The position numbers and the translations under genes were made by a program. The notes beneath the pieces are model-generated. The model had not been told where the DNA came from and did not search any database. It saw only the letters and a list, made by a program, of their open reading frames with translations. Of a stretch of DNA of 35,000 nt, positions 17,978 to 28,829 are shown one piece after another; positions within the stretch are counted from its first letter, which is position 1; each line of letters begins with the position of its first letter. Origin of the DNA: Prorocentrum cordatum (lineage: Eukaryota > Sar > Dinophyceae > Prorocentrales > Prorocentraceae). The stretch lies in NCBI GenBank assembly GCA_963575745.1, contig CAUYUJ010002705.1:35001-70000 (forward strand). Reading direction: 5' to 3'.

Positions 17978-18495
17978 GCCATCATCATCCTCATCGTCAT
18001 CACCATCACCAGCATCATCAGCATGTCCATCAGCATCAGCAACAGCAAGGCAATAATCCCAATCATCAGCACCATCAGCAGCATCACCGTCATCATCGTC
18101 ATAACAAGCATCAGCATCACCACCTTCATCATCACCATCGTCAGAATCATCATCATCATCATCATCATGTCCCTCATGATCATTGGTATCACCATCGATA
18201 CCATCGACCACAACCGCATCATCATCACCAGCATCACCATCACCATCATCGTCCTCATCATCGCAATCAGAATCACCACCATCGTCACCATCCCCATCAC
18301 CAGCCTCATCAATATCAGCAGCATCATCATCGCAACATCAGCATCATTGTCAAGATCACCATCATCGCGGTAGTGAGCACAAGCATAATTATCATCAGCA
18401 GCATCAACATCAGAATCACCATCAGCATCATCATTGTCATCACCATCATCAACATCATCATTTATCATCATCAGCAACATCATCATCACCATAAT
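17978..18495 (+). repeat. CAT/ATC microsatellite 4
   Basis: Imperfect ATC repeats resuming after the 1.6-kb unit, of the same polarity as 15236-16345. Confidence 0.95.
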
Positions 18496-18504
18496 AAAAA
18501 TCAA

Positions 18505-18592
18505 CATCCTCATCCTCATCCTCATCCTCATCCTCCTCGCCCTTCCTTCCTGACACCCTCACCCCCATCTTCCTCTTCCTCCTCCTCCTGTT
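18505..18592 (+). repeat. TCC/CATCCT tract
   Basis: (CTCATC)n, then CTCCTCCTCCTC. It ends at TGTTATACAGCGCTCTCGCC, which is similar to the sequence after the TCC tract at 19081-19110. Confidence 0.8.
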
Positions 18593-18878
18593 ATACAGCG
18601 CTCTCGCCAGCCCAGAGCCCCCGTCGGCCACCGCCAGTGTCGCTGTCGCCGTCACTCATGTCGGTGGCCCTGACAAGGGGCGGCGGCAGTGGCAGTGCCG
18701 AAACGCGCCGAGAGTCCAGCAAGGCATGAGAGTGCAAACCCAACTTGTGGATGATGCTCTGGAGGGGCCTGTGCTCAGGGGAGGCTGCAGCAACGCTGAA
18801 CGATGTGTTATTTAACCGAACCTGCGGTTCCAGATGCGGAGTTAAGAATTCAAGATAGCAATCTCCTGGTCATCCCCT
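18593..18878. other. Spacer between TCC tract and repeat R2
   Basis: It opens with a ~45-bp segment (GCGCTCTCGCCAGCCCAGAG) shared with 19118-19140. The rest is ordinary sequence with no gene recognised. Confidence 0.45.
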
Positions 18879-19075
18879 CGACAGGCTTTTCGTCTTCGAT
18901 CCTCTTTTTGCTGTGGCGATGGCCCCTGGTGGGCTAGTCAAGCTCACCAGGGTGCAACAAGGATACCGCCGCCACGGGCCTCTGCTTAGATCGCCCATAT
19001 GATTATCCTCAGATCCACCCCAGCCCCACCGACCCTCGCTATGCCACTCTCACGCCCCCTCTTACCTTCCTGGCC
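18879..19075. repeat. Dispersed ~195-bp repeat, copy R2
   Basis: Direct copy of R1 (14872-15062), diverged by roughly 20-25%. It is likewise followed at once by a TCC tract. R1 and R2 bracket the CAT tracts and the 1.6-kb unit. Confidence 0.8.
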
Positions 19076-19547
19076 ACCTCCCCCCTCCTCCTCCTCCTCC
19101 TCCTCCTGCTCTACCTCGCTCTCGCCAGCCCAAAGCCCGCGGGGGTTTGCTGCGGATCGGGCGAACAGAGCCTCCCCAGCATGCGAAAGAGCCGCGGCCG
19201 GTCCGACAGCTTCTTCGCGGAGACCTGGCTGAGGTCACCGTCGTCGTCGTCGGCGTCGGCGTCGTCGTCGTCAGCCGCCGTCCCACTTCGAGGGTCTTGG
19301 GTGCTACCAGGTAGCGGACCCTCACCTCCAGGACAGCTGCTACACGCGCTGCTCGCGCGCACCCCGCCATAGCGCTGCGCCGTGGCCGTGACGGCCCCCG
19401 CCACGCGGGCCGGGCTCTTGAGCCGGCGTGGCACAGGAGGGCCAGAGCGGAACGCTCTCGTGCTCGGGCCCACTCCTCCGCGTGGAGGCGGCAAGACGAC
19501 TACTACAACGGCATCACAGTCGACAACGAAGAGAACCAGGTATCATC
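19076..19547. other. TCC tract and GC-rich spacer with CGTCGT run
   Basis: A short TCC tract (19083-19109), the CTCGCTCTCGCCAGCCCAAA segment shared with 18600-18625, and a GTCGTCGTCGGCGTCGGCG run at 19238-19275. No domain is recognised in open frames here. It leads into the ATG at 19548. Confidence 0.45.
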
Positions 19548-20876
19548 ATGAAGAAGTCCGCCGTCTCGTGGTCACCTGCTGGATCTCCCTGGTCCTGTGG
19601 CACCTGTTCCTGCAAGAACTGGCACGAGCGGGTCGACTGCCATCAGTGCGGTTCGCTGCAGCTCGAAGCCCCTCCCTGGCGCCGACCTCCTCGTCGCACG
19701 GGCAGCGCGCCTCCAGAAGGTGCCCGTGGCAAAGGCAAGTCTAGGAACAAGCCGGCGGTGAAGGACAAGGGTGCCATGATGATCCGAGATACGCCTGCGC
19801 CTGGCGGCTCAGCAGCTGCCAAGGACAAGACCCTCGCGACGAACTCGCAGGATGTGCACCCCACGGGCGACGAGAGGTCGACCAAGGAGTTGCTGCACAT
19901 CCGTCCTGCACTACCGCAAGTGGCCCGTCAACATCCGCGGTAGAGAGTTCCTCCTGGGACGCAGGCGACCGATGGCGAAGTGGAGTCCTAAAAGGAGCAG
20001 GTCTCGGCCCGCCTGGAAGCCCTGAATACGATCATCCTCGACAGGTACGATGCTGGAGAGGAGTACGACGATGCAGCGCTGGAGTTGGCGACGATGCTGA
20101 CCATGCTGTTAAGTGCAAGGGGCCTGAAAACACAGCTTGGCAAGCAGGAGGAGGCTCGAGAACGGGCCGAACGTCGCCTCCAGAAGTCAGAGGGTGTGCT
20201 GGTCGAGCTTCAGACCAGTGAAGTAGGCGATCGTGGACGTCGACGAGGCGAAGCGCGACCTCGAGCACATGAATCAGACCACCACGGAGCTGAAGGCCCT
20301 GATCCAGGCCGAGACTGAGGCCAAGAAGCCTCCAAAGGCGGCTGCGGCTGCTGCTGCGCGGGCGGGGAGCCTGGTGTTCCTGCAGGTCCGGCACCCAGGA
20401 CGGCCCTGGGGGCCTTGGCGGCGCACCAGGCTCAGATCGCGGCGATGATGGCCCAGCTGCAGGGCATGACGGGCGTCATCCACCAGCTCCAGATCCAGGC
20501 AGGAAGAGGCGTCAATGTTCCTGTGCCACAGCCTCGGGTGGGCTTTGCCAACCCAGAGGCCCCGCAGGTGGCGGCGGCGAATGCGGCTGCTGGACCAGCG
20601 GCCCAGGCGACAGCGGCGGCGACGGCTCCAGCGGTGGCAGCAGCGGCGCCTGTGGCGCCTGGTGCAGGCAGGCCCGCGGCCGATGCCCCCATGGAAGACC
20701 CTGCCGCCGCGGCCTCTCGTGCGCCTCGAGCCTCCAGCCGTTCACCAAGGCGCTCGCCGAGCCGGGCACCCAGTCGCGAGCCCAGTCGTGCACAGGCCTC
20801 AGGAAAGCCCAGTCGCAGGACGCGTTGGTCAGCTTCCTGCAGTGCGGTTCGCGAGGCTTGGTCGGGAAACGAGTAG
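19548..20876 (+). pseudogene. LINE-type ORF1 with RanBP2-like zinc finger and coiled coil
   Basis: From the ATG at 19548 the frame soon encodes SPWSCGTCSCKNWHERVDCH with QCG following: W-x-C-x2-C-x3-N-x6-C-x2-C at 19590-19649, the pattern of a RanBP2-type zinc finger. A basic/Ala-rich linker follows. In-frame TAG at 19941-19943 and TAA near 19990 interrupt it, yet the same frame then encodes a charged helical segment (SARGLKTQLGKQEEARERAE). A shift of one frame near 20230 continues the helix (VDEAKRDLEHMNQTTTELKA), and a second shift near 20415 restores the first frame for an Ala/Pro/Ser-rich end with a Gln/Met-rich helix. Such finger-plus-coiled-coil proteins are typical ORF1 (RNA-binding) partners of LINE ORF2 in dinoflagellates, as far as I know. 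Two stops and two compensating shifts mark it as dead. Confidence 0.6.
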
Positions 20877-21053
20877 CGGCCGTTGCTTTTCTTGTGAGAC
20901 ACGAGCCTCCTCATCGGGTCGATGGTGAAGCTGAGGTGGGTTCGACTGAGCAACGACCGCTCGAGATACGTGATTTTCTTTTTATCCCATACAAGAAGCT
21001 GTTGCCTTGCTGCGACGGCCACGGCCTTTCCAAATTCACGCGCTGTGTGAGAG
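20877..21053. other. Spacer after ORF1 remnant
   Basis: Ordinary sequence between the ORF1 remnant and the CT tract; no domain recognised. Confidence 0.3.
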
Positions 21054-21357
<304 letters not shown>

Positions 21358-21497
21358 ATTTTCATCCAGCAACCTCCACAGTGCTGCAGCAGCACGTTCC
21401 ATTCCTCCCTCTCCTTCCTCCCTCACGTGTCCTGGTCTACACTATGGCACTGGCGGTGCCAAGAAATAGAATCTTCCATTCGCGCCCGCACCCGCAG

Positions 21498-21910
21498 TCG
21501 TGTTCGTAAATGAGTACTTTGACGGTTCCAAAGCATTACGAGGTATTATCTATGATCCGGTCCCTGTGGATGTGATGGGTCATGGGTCTCTTCCCCTCGT
21601 CCTACCACTCTGATCTCTGATACGGCGGAAATCATGGCTGCAGCATGGGCCTTGGCATGGATTGCACAGGCTGACCTTGGCAATGTGCCCGTGATTCTTC
21701 TGCTGGACTCTATGGGTAGACTTGGGTTCCTGATGGGGTATCCGAGTTTTGAGGTTACAAATTATGGCATCCTGTTTCTCCGGTCCATGGTGCAGCTTCT
21801 GTCGGTTACGTGCACAGCTGAAGGGGAACACGCTCGTAGTCACCAGGGTGGAGGGTATAATAAGTTGGCTGACACCATCGCTCGCCTCACTGGCATGGGA
21901 CTGATGCCTG
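21498..21910 (+). pseudogene. Retroelement RNase H domain (broken)
   Basis: The first part encodes YFDGSKALRGIIYD with a candidate first catalytic Asp at 21521-21523. After a frame change near 21600, TAEIMAAAWALAWIAQ supplies the Glu (21628-21630), PVILLLDSMG the second Asp (21706-21708), and EHARSHQGGGYNKLADTIA the His region and last Asp (21871-21873). This is the D-E-D-D order of type I RNase H, which removes RNA from the RNA/DNA hybrid. No RT precedes it; upstream lie the CT tract and an ORF1 remnant. It probably belongs to the same LINE, with endonuclease and RT deleted. Confidence 0.65.
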
Positions 21911-22489
21911 ATATGAATTGTATGCCGCTTGCCTCTCTGCTTTTTGATTCGTCTGCTGTAGTTTGGGCCTGGCCGATGGCCTGCCTTTCATCACAGATGC
22001 TAACACCTCAAGGGTCAAGGGGGTGTCCTCGGAGGGTTTCCAAGTCCAGGATGTCATCGAGGTCCAGTGCATCGCGGATCGGGCCGGGGGGGGCCAGGTT
22101 GGCTGCCGCCTCGGCCAGCGCCCGTGCCATTCCCCAAGCTTCGAGCGTCGTGGTGGCCCACAAGCTCGGATCAACCCCCCTCCGAGCGGGCTTGCCCGAT
22201 GGCCCAGGGGGCGCCGCGCGCGTGGGCGGGCGCGCCTGCACGCTCGCAGCGTGAAACCCGCGGGCGCGGGCGGACGCATAGATCGCGCGAGATGCCGCCC
22301 GCCCCAGTGCCTCTGGAATCTAGATATTCAACCCAGATGCTGACCCGCGCATGGCCCTGCGCGGAGCCGTCGCGCGCCCTCGCCCTGGCTGGGGACCGTT
22401 CCCAGGCGCGCCCTCGCCAGTAGGAACTTGGCCATTGACATCGCGCGATCGCGCGGGGCGTGCGACGCGCGCCCCTTGAAGAAACTACG
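21911..22489. other. Transition to GC-rich block
   Basis: GC content rises sharply from about 22070. Open frames exist on both strands, one on the minus strand with DALDLDDILDLETLRGHP (about 22010-22075), but I cannot assign a domain. It may be the tail of the minus-strand RT/RNase H remnant. Confidence 0.35.
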
Positions 22490-23100
22490 AAATTAAACGG
22501 TATCGTAGACGAGCCAGATCACCCTGCGCTGGCCACCGCGGGCCCGCGGGGTCGCCCGCCCCCGAAGCTTCGCGGGCCTCCGGTTCGCGAGCGCCGGCAG
22601 CTGTTGCGCGAGCGCCAGGGGGGCCCTCGACCCTGCGCGCGCGCCGCGAGCGTTGATGCGAAGCGGAACCGCGCTCGACCGCGCCATCGCAAGTCCCGAT
22701 TGGATTGCCTCCCTCGTCGAGTCTCTTCTGGGTGCACCCCCAGAGGTCGAGCAGCGCGGGCTCGAAGGGGCACCAGCGCCGGGCGCGGCGGCCCGCGGCT
22801 GCGTCCACGAGCACGCGCCCCCCCGTCGGAGGGCCGCCGCCGTCTGCCCGGGCGTCGCTGGCCATGACCACCAGCGGCCCGCGAGGCGCGCACGGGTGCA
22901 CTAGCTGGCGCGGCTGCCCCTGCAGGATCGCGCCGAAGAAGTTGAAGCTCCGGCGCAACGCGTTGCTGAGCGACCACGGCGGCACGGCAGCATACTGGCG
23001 TTGTTTGAGCAAACCCACGGCCGCCTGGCCTACTCCCTCCCGAAGCGCTGCGGCTGCGAAGCCGAGCATGTCGCGCAGTTTGGAAGCGTCGCCCAGCAGC
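22490..23100 (-). pseudogene. RNase H-like domain of copy B (broken)
   Basis: Continues in frame from the RT: SLSNALRRSFNFFGAILQGQ, then GPLVVMASDARADGGGPPTG with a candidate catalytic Asp at 22854-22856, GGRVLVDAAAG, and LDEGGNPIGTCDGAVERG, where a second acidic residue is expected. After a frame change QRRVIWLVYDTV (about 22493-22530) resembles the segment with the third acidic residue, altered here. I recognise the set from RT-RNase H proteins of dinoflagellates; the assignment is by motif only. Confidence 0.6.
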
Positions 23101-23356
23101 GGCGAATCGCTCGCGATCGCCGCCTGCATCAGCGCCAGAGCCTTGTCCACCTGCTCATCACGTGGCCAGGACGCAACGCATGGCTCCGCTGCGCCGGTTC
23201 GCCACAAGTCGCGTCGCACGCCGAGGAAATGCCCCGTGGAGGACATCGGCTGCTGCTTCTTCGGGGCGGCAGGCGTACCCAGCAGCGCGAAAGCATCGTT
23301 CGCCGCCGACTGCCCGGCGCCGCGCGCCGCGGTCAAATCTGCCATATTCCCGCCAT

Positions 23357-24160
23357 CAACGCCACGCGCGCGCATCATCGCGAGGACGCGCCGCGCCGCG
23401 GCCTCGAGGAAGCGAGACCAGCGCGAGAATTGCCACGCAGAAGATGCCCAACCGAAGAGCAGCACCCAGCAGGATTGAAATATCAGGTCGCTGCCCCGCG
23501 GGTCTGCAGTCGCGATGACGACACACAAAGGCTCTCTGTCACAAGCAAGCTCCTGAACGCGTCCTGTAAATCCTCGCCGCCGGACCGCAGTGCCCAGGCG
23601 CCGCTGCCGTCGGCCCAAGCTGCGACCGCCGCGCGGCGCAGGGCGCGGGCGCTGACGGCCGGCTGGATGGCGCTGCACATCCTCAGCTGCTCCGAGGGGC
23701 ACTGAATTTCATTGTGGCGGAATCTCTTTGCGCTGTCAGTCCAGCGCCGTTTCCCGCTCGGCCGGATAGCGACGATCGCGAGGATGGGCGCCCACTGGCC
23801 GCGACCGAAGCGCGCGCCCATTTCGCGCGCAGAGAGAAGATCGCCCCCCAGCCAGCGTCGCGCTCCTCAGCGCAGCGGCCGCATAAGAAGTCAGCCTCCG
23901 CGCTCGGTTTGTCCCGGCGCAGTTCGGCAACCAGCTGCTTGGATCCCAATGGCAGCTCATCGACGCGCTGCGGCGCAGGGCATTCTTTCGCCTCGAAAAC
24001 GCTCGCGCGCCCCACGCGCCCCGTCAGCTCGAAGCCCGCAGCGAAGCACAGGGCCAACCCATGATCGAAGACAGATTTGCGGCGAGCGCCACGTTCACGC
24101 GCCCAGCCACCGCGCGCGCCGTCGCCGATTAGCGGGCGCGCAGCGCGGTGGAAACCGGCT
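23357..24160 (-). pseudogene. Reverse transcriptase of copy B (broken)
   Basis: The pre-RT segment reads FDHGLALCFAAGFELTGRVG, VDELPLGSKQLVAELRRDKP and FLCGRCAEERDAGW. After a frame change, WAPILAIVAIRPSGKRRWTD and HNEIQCPSEQLRM follow, then motif A GGEDLQDAFRS with Asp at 23570-23572 and 23561-23563. After another change come LFGWASSAWQFSRWSRFLEA and MMRARGVDGGNMADLTAARG, where the two-Asp catalytic box should be; one Asp remains (23355-23357) and the next residue is Gly, so the copy is catalytically dead. LLGTPAAPKKQQPM and GHFLGVRRDL mark the thumb. Confidence 0.7.
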
Positions 24161-24707
24161 AGAGCCTGTCGCTGATCTGCCTGACAGCGGCCGCGCACTG
24201 CTGTCTCCACGCGCGGATCTTCGACGCATGGGAAGCGGCGAGCGCGGCGGCGAATTGCCAGTCCGCGGGCGCCGCAGTCAGCATCGTCACCAAACGGAAG
24301 AAGCCCGTCCGCGCCAAACTGCAAGGCAGCACGGCGAAGTGGCCCTCGCTCGTCAGACCCCTCCCAAGGACGGCCGGCAGGGCCCGCTCGTTGGTCAGCG
24401 AGCCCGCCCGCAGGCCCAGGGACGCAGACGCTCGCACTGTGGAAAGGAGGCCCAGCGCATTCCCCACTAGCAGTGCGATGTCGCTGTCGTCGCACCAATT
24501 GGCGATGCTAACAAGAGGCACTTCATTAACTACGTCTTCCACACAAGGCGCCGGCATCCCAGCAAACCACTCTGGCGGGAACGCTCGCCGGAGCGCTAAA
24601 CGCGCGTCGCTGCGCGGAAACCACAGGGGGGCGGTAGCGCCCAATGCCGCGACACCTGGGTCTGTCGCGGCGGGGGCGCTTCAACGGCGGCCGCGCCGGC
24701 CGGCTGC

Positions 24708-25990
24708 TCAAACGTCCTGCGGCGGCACTCCGCGGCCACGCGGTTGCGCGCCCGCCCCCCCCTTGCCCGCGACGTCGCTGGAAACGCGGAGGAAGCCGCG
24801 CGGGCGTAGCTCGCTGAATTCCCCGTTGTTCCAAGCGCGGCACGCCTCCTTCCCGCCCTTCTGGCGGCCCCCCGGCTTGTGACCATCGCCGCCCAGCTGG
24901 GCCCGGCGCGCGCCTGCGCCCTGGCGCGGCGGCTCGGACTCGCCGCGCGCGCCTGCGGGCCGCGACGAAGCCGGCGCCGGCGCAGCGGCGGCGCCCCGCG
25001 CCAGCCCCCTGCGCTCGCGCAATTCTTTAACCATTTTGCCGAGGGCGAGCGTGGACGAGCGGCGGCGATCGGCCCACGGCCCCCCCCCGCCCTCGCCCCG
25101 GCGCTGCACTCATACCAGGGCGCGCCCGCGCGGGAGCGCGGAGGCGCGCGACTGGAGGCGCGCATGGCCCAGCATCAGGACGTCCAGGGGCGCCCGGCGC
25201 GCATTGCGCGGGTGCTGTCCAGCGCAGCGCCCGAAGGATGTAGCGCGCTGGCCTGCGCGTCGTCGGTCGAGCCCAACTCGGCCGTCTCCGCGGCTGTCGG
25301 GGGCGGCGCGAGAACCTGCAACCCCGCCCGCGGCGACACGCGCGTCTGCGCGGGCGGGGGGCGGGAGGGGGGCCGCGCCCCGCCCGAGCGCGCGCATAGG
25401 CTTGCATTTGAATGCAATGCCCGGCGACGCAAGCCTGACGCGCCCCCTTCGGCTCATCTGCGCTGTCGCCCCTGCGCCGCGGCCTTGCGCGGCGCGGCGG
25501 GGCGCGCCGGCGGCGCGCGGCGGGGCGCGGGCGATCGCTCCGACCGTGCCCGAGCGGCGCCGGCGCTTGCAAGGCGCCTTTGGCTGGCGCACGAGCGCGC
25601 GCACATTCCAAACCAAGAATTCCCCGAGCTGGCGCCTCGACACCTCTCGCGCAAGCCGCGACACCAATTGGTCGCACGGCCCCACGTGCACCGGGAAACG
25701 AAGCCTGCATCGGTTGTCAAACGTCGTCTTTATCTCGGACAGATCGGGCGCGGGCAAGAGAGCGACGAGATCGCGGCCATCGTCGCCCTTGCGCTTCTTG
25801 CTTTCCGCCGCCACCCAGGCCGCCCGCGCTGCGATCTACGCCCGGAGCAGGCGCGACGTCTCCACGCCGACTCCGGCCCCGAGTTCCAAGATGCCTCTGA
25901 CGAACGCAGAGAACGACTTCGGACCCGAACCGACTGACAAAGTCGCCCAGATTCGCGAGCCCCTCGTCCGCGGCAAGGAACCTGCCAACC
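24708..25990 (-). pseudogene. N-terminal region of RT element copy B
   Basis: It starts with L-A-A-x-x-G-L-x-x-L-x-D-F-x-x-x-F-x-S-E (25918-25983). A change of frame gives SFSAFVRGILELGAG with a stop soon after, then AAESKKRKGDDGRDLV and SEIKTTFDNRCRLRFPVH with REVSRRQLGEFLVWNVRAL down to about 25600. After a degenerate GC-rich stretch, CRAWNNGEFSELRPRGFLRV and VAGKGG follow (about 24780-24850). In the family as I remember it this last part is a Cys/His finger; here most expected Cys and His positions hold other residues, so zinc binding would be lost. Confidence 0.5.
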
Positions 25991-25999
25991 CTATCACTG

Positions 26000-26439
26000 A
26001 TACGGAATTTGCTGCAAATTACCGCCGAAGAGCTCGTCCGCGGGCACGCTGTCGCCGCGGCGAGGCACGGACAAGGCTCGACCGCCAACGAAGAGAGACA
26101 TCGCGCGCAACTGGGCGCGCGCCCCCGACGCCTGCGCGAACAATTCTAGCTGGCTTCTCGGCTGGCGGCGCCGCCGCGGCGGCGGATCGCGCGCGCGGCG
26201 GCCGCGGCAATCTCGCTCGTTGGCCGCCGCATTTCGACCGAAGTCCGACGCTGTCACTCGCGCGCGCTCCGCGCTTACAAGCGCTTATATCGCTGCGCCA
26301 GAAACCAACCTTCGCCAAGCCGTTTAAGCAGCGAGGATCCGCGCCCATAAAGGGCCCGCCGCTCGCGGCCCCGGCGCCGCGCGGCCTTCGCGGGGCCAGC
26401 GCGCGACGAGATAAGAAAAAATGGAACGGCCGCCACCCC
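26000..26439. other. GC-rich stretch between copies A and B
   Basis: GC-rich sequence with CGCGCG runs. Open frames on both strands (including a 520-codon + strand frame, 25036-26598) reflect high GC and carry no recognisable domain. It may include the 3' end of copy A and the 5' end of copy B. Confidence 0.4.
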
Positions 26440-28038
26440 CTCCGCGCGCGGGCCGCCCGGCGCCGAGGCTGCTCGGCTGCTGCGATTTTCGCGGGCCATG
26501 CACAGCGCTGCTCCGGCGGGCACCGAAGGAACCCGTTCCGCGCGCGTCGGTTAATTTGCTATCGCGTGCGTTCGCCACCTCCCCGAATGGTTCGCTAGTC
26601 GCTGACGCCGTGGCTCTCTCGCGGCGCATCTGGTCGCCCGATCGAGGCGCATTGCCGGGCATGGCGACGCGCGGGCGGGCTTTGACTAGCTCGCGGACAC
26701 GGGTGATTAGTTCGGTCACTGATCGAGCGCAGCCGATGGCGCCGGGCGGTTCAATGGTCGGCGCCCCAGCCCCAGCGGCCCCGCGCGCGGCTCGTGGCGC
26801 GCCTGGCTTCAGACCGCCGCTGGCTTGCTCCAATTGCGCCCATGATCGGGCAACAAGGCGCCGCGCCGCGCGGTCGCCTGGCGCGAGGGTCGGCACGAAG
26901 CGGCGCTGCGAGAATGACGTCAACAGATCGGGCTCCTCGGCGCTTGCCAGCGCCGCCACGAGGTCGCGTTTGGGCCACGCGCTAAAAAGACCCAGGTGGA
27001 CGGGCGCCCCAGTCTCTGCGTCGAAGACGAGGCCAGAGCCCCCCCCGCCCGCGGCCCGCGGATCCGCCAGGGCGCGCCTCTCCCGCCATAAGGCCCGCCG
27101 CTGGGCCGGCGGGGAGGGCCCAATCGAACGCGCCCCGAGCGCCCGGCGCCCCACCGTTTGCCGCGGAAGCACCAAAACCAGACAGCGCGTTCGCGGCGCT
27201 CGAGAGGGCGGGTGCGCAGGAGGTCCTGGCATCGCACGCGCCCGAACACCATCGCGATCACTGCGGCGCTTGCAAGGCGCATGCTCCCTGAGGCCCCCAT
27301 GCATTGCCGCGTGCGATCCCCCGCACAGAACAGCGTCTCGGGCTCCAGGGCCACCGCCTGCTGCGGCGGAGGCCCCTCCCCCATTTCTGGATCCTCTGTT
27401 GGCGGGGGCGCTTCCAGGCGAATGAGCGCGCTCGCGTGGTCGCGGGGCCAGCGCAGCCTGCCGCAGATCGCGCGGGCCGAAGATCGCGCGCTCTGGTGGC
27501 CGAGCACAAACTCGCCCACTGTCCCAAAGGCAAGCGGCCGCGGCGCAAGGGCCCAACGCTCGCGCCCCGCCCAAGCGCGCCAGCTGCCCCACGCCCGCAA
27601 CGCACCGCGCAGGCACGCCGTCTCGAATTGCGAGAGGCGGCGCGCAACCGGCCGTTCTGCGCCGGGGCGGCGAGCCCGCGCTGCCGGTCGTCGAGGTCCG
27701 CGCGCCAAACAGCGGCCAGGCGCGCCACTTCCGCGGCGGCATCGCGCCTGGCCCTTTGATCCTCCTTCTCGCCTGTCTGGCGCCGCGCCCGCAGCCGCGG
27801 GCAATTGCGCGCGCTGACGGCCGCGGGCAACGCCGGCGGCGCCGGCGCGGGCTGGGGCGCCGGCCGAGAAGGCGCGGGCCCTTGGGCCGCGCGGGCGAAA
27901 GCGCCGATGCTCGCAGCGCACGAGCCGGCGCGCGCCGGGCGGTTGACCCCGCGCGCCGCGGACCCCCGTTCAGAAGCGAACAAGTAGGCGAAGTCCGCGA
28001 GCGACTCCAGGCCGTCAGTCGCCGCGAGTTCCCCCATG
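26440..28038 (-). pseudogene. Element copy A: N-terminal motif plus tyrosine-recombinase-like part
   Basis: From the minus-strand ATG at 28038 the frame reads MGELAATDGLESLADFAYLF (27965-28038), matching the start of copy B residue for residue at the key positions. After frame changes, FETACLRGALRAWGSWRAWA and GTVGEFVLGHQS (about 27500-27630) look like the N-terminal helical part of a tyrosine recombinase. VIAMVFGRVRCQDLLRTRP (Arg codons near 27232-27240) with WCFRGKRWG fits the Arg-I and following Lys region, and TSFSQRRFVPTLA (26882-26920) fits the H/K-x-x-R region, with Ser where His is usual. A catalytic Tyr was not located. RT and RNase H are missing. Recombinases of this class integrate DIRS-type elements by strand exchange. 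Confidence 0.45.
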
Positions 28039-28339
28039 GCGCCGCGCTCTTCCGGCGGCGCTCTCTGGGCGAGAGCAGCGAGATCGGCGAATATGGCGGC
28101 GATGCGTGAACAGGGAAGACAAGCAGCAAATCGCGAAGAAAAAAAAATCAATCAACGCGCCCGCGCGCGCGGGCAAGAGAGCGCCCCAAAAAAATCTGCG
28201 CGGGCCACCGCCCGCGCGCGCTGCATGGAAGGCGCCGCGAGGCGGCGGCCGCGCACGGTGGGGGCCCCCTCGCCTGACTCGGGCACGGGGGCGCCCACCT
28301 GGGCCTGCCCGAGCCTGAAGCAACTGCAAACAAAAGAAC
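28039..28339. other. Upstream flank of copy A
   Basis: GC-rich, with an A8-9 run at about 28139-28148 and GCGCGCGCGGGC words. No gene recognised. The element boundary lies somewhere here but I see no terminal repeat. Confidence 0.35.
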
Positions 28340-28478
28340 AAGAGGTTCCCCCGAGGTACCCAAGACGCTACAAGAGGCCCCCAGGACCGCCAAGGCCCCA
28401 AAGAAGACCCAAGAAAACCCCAAGAACCTCTCACGAGACATTCGAAGAGACTCCGAGAGGCATCAAAAAGGCCTCTGG
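28340..28478 (-). repeat. CCAAGA-type degenerate repeat
   Basis: CCCAAGACGCTACAAGAGGC, GGCCCCAAAGAAGACCCAAG and similar, of the same family as 16560-17060. It lies just before a TCC tract, as the small patch at 10560-10600 also does. Confidence 0.55.
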
Positions 28479-28492
28479 CCTTTCTGGTCGCC

Positions 28493-28590
28493 GCCCTCCT
28501 CCTCCTTCTCCAGTACCTCCACCCCCTCCCCCTCCTCCTCCTCATCCACCCCCCCCTCCTCCCCCGCCCCCCCCTCATCCTCCCCCCTTA
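28493..28590 (+). repeat. TCC tract
   Basis: CTCCTCCTCCTTCTCC and CCCCCTCCTCC repeats, outer shell on the left of the copia insertion. Confidence 0.85.
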
Positions 28591-28829
28591 TTATTCTTCT
28601 TCTGAGTATCCTTATTATTATTACTCTCAGCTTTAGTCTTCTTATTCTTAACAGTAATCTGATTCGTTTGATTCGTATTATTATTCTTAATACGATTTCC
28701 TTATTCATTATTCGTATTGTTATGAGTATTATTCGCATGCTTCTTCATCTTCGCATTAGCAATGATATGCTCATTATGATTAGTATTCGCACTCGTCTTC
28801 TGAATCTTATTATTCGTATTCTTATTTCT
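28591..28829 (+). repeat. AT-rich TTA/ATT tract (left half)
   Basis: TTATTATTAC, CTTATTCTTA, TTCGTATTAT and similar. Its counterpart resumes at 34765 beyond the right LTR. Confidence 0.8.

Larger units (their letters stand above)
22490..25990 (-). mobile_element. Decayed RT/RNase H retroelement, copy B (DIRS-like?)
   Basis: Read on the minus strand from about 25985: an N-terminal motif (RFLAADEGLANLGDFVSRF, 25918-25983), a basic region with KKRKGDDGRDLVALLPAPD and HVGPCDQLVSRLAREV, a former zinc-finger-like segment (KEACRAWNNGEF near 24830), a conserved pre-RT segment, RT, and RNase H. Frames change at least six times. I recognise this order from a large dinoflagellate family. It is GC-rich and has no LTR that I can see. 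The RT and RNase H parts are listed separately. Confidence 0.65.

Noticed and set aside
25036-26598. 520-codon + strand frame in GC-rich DNA
   Set aside because: High GC removes stop codons. The opposite strand shows the recognisable retroelement motifs.
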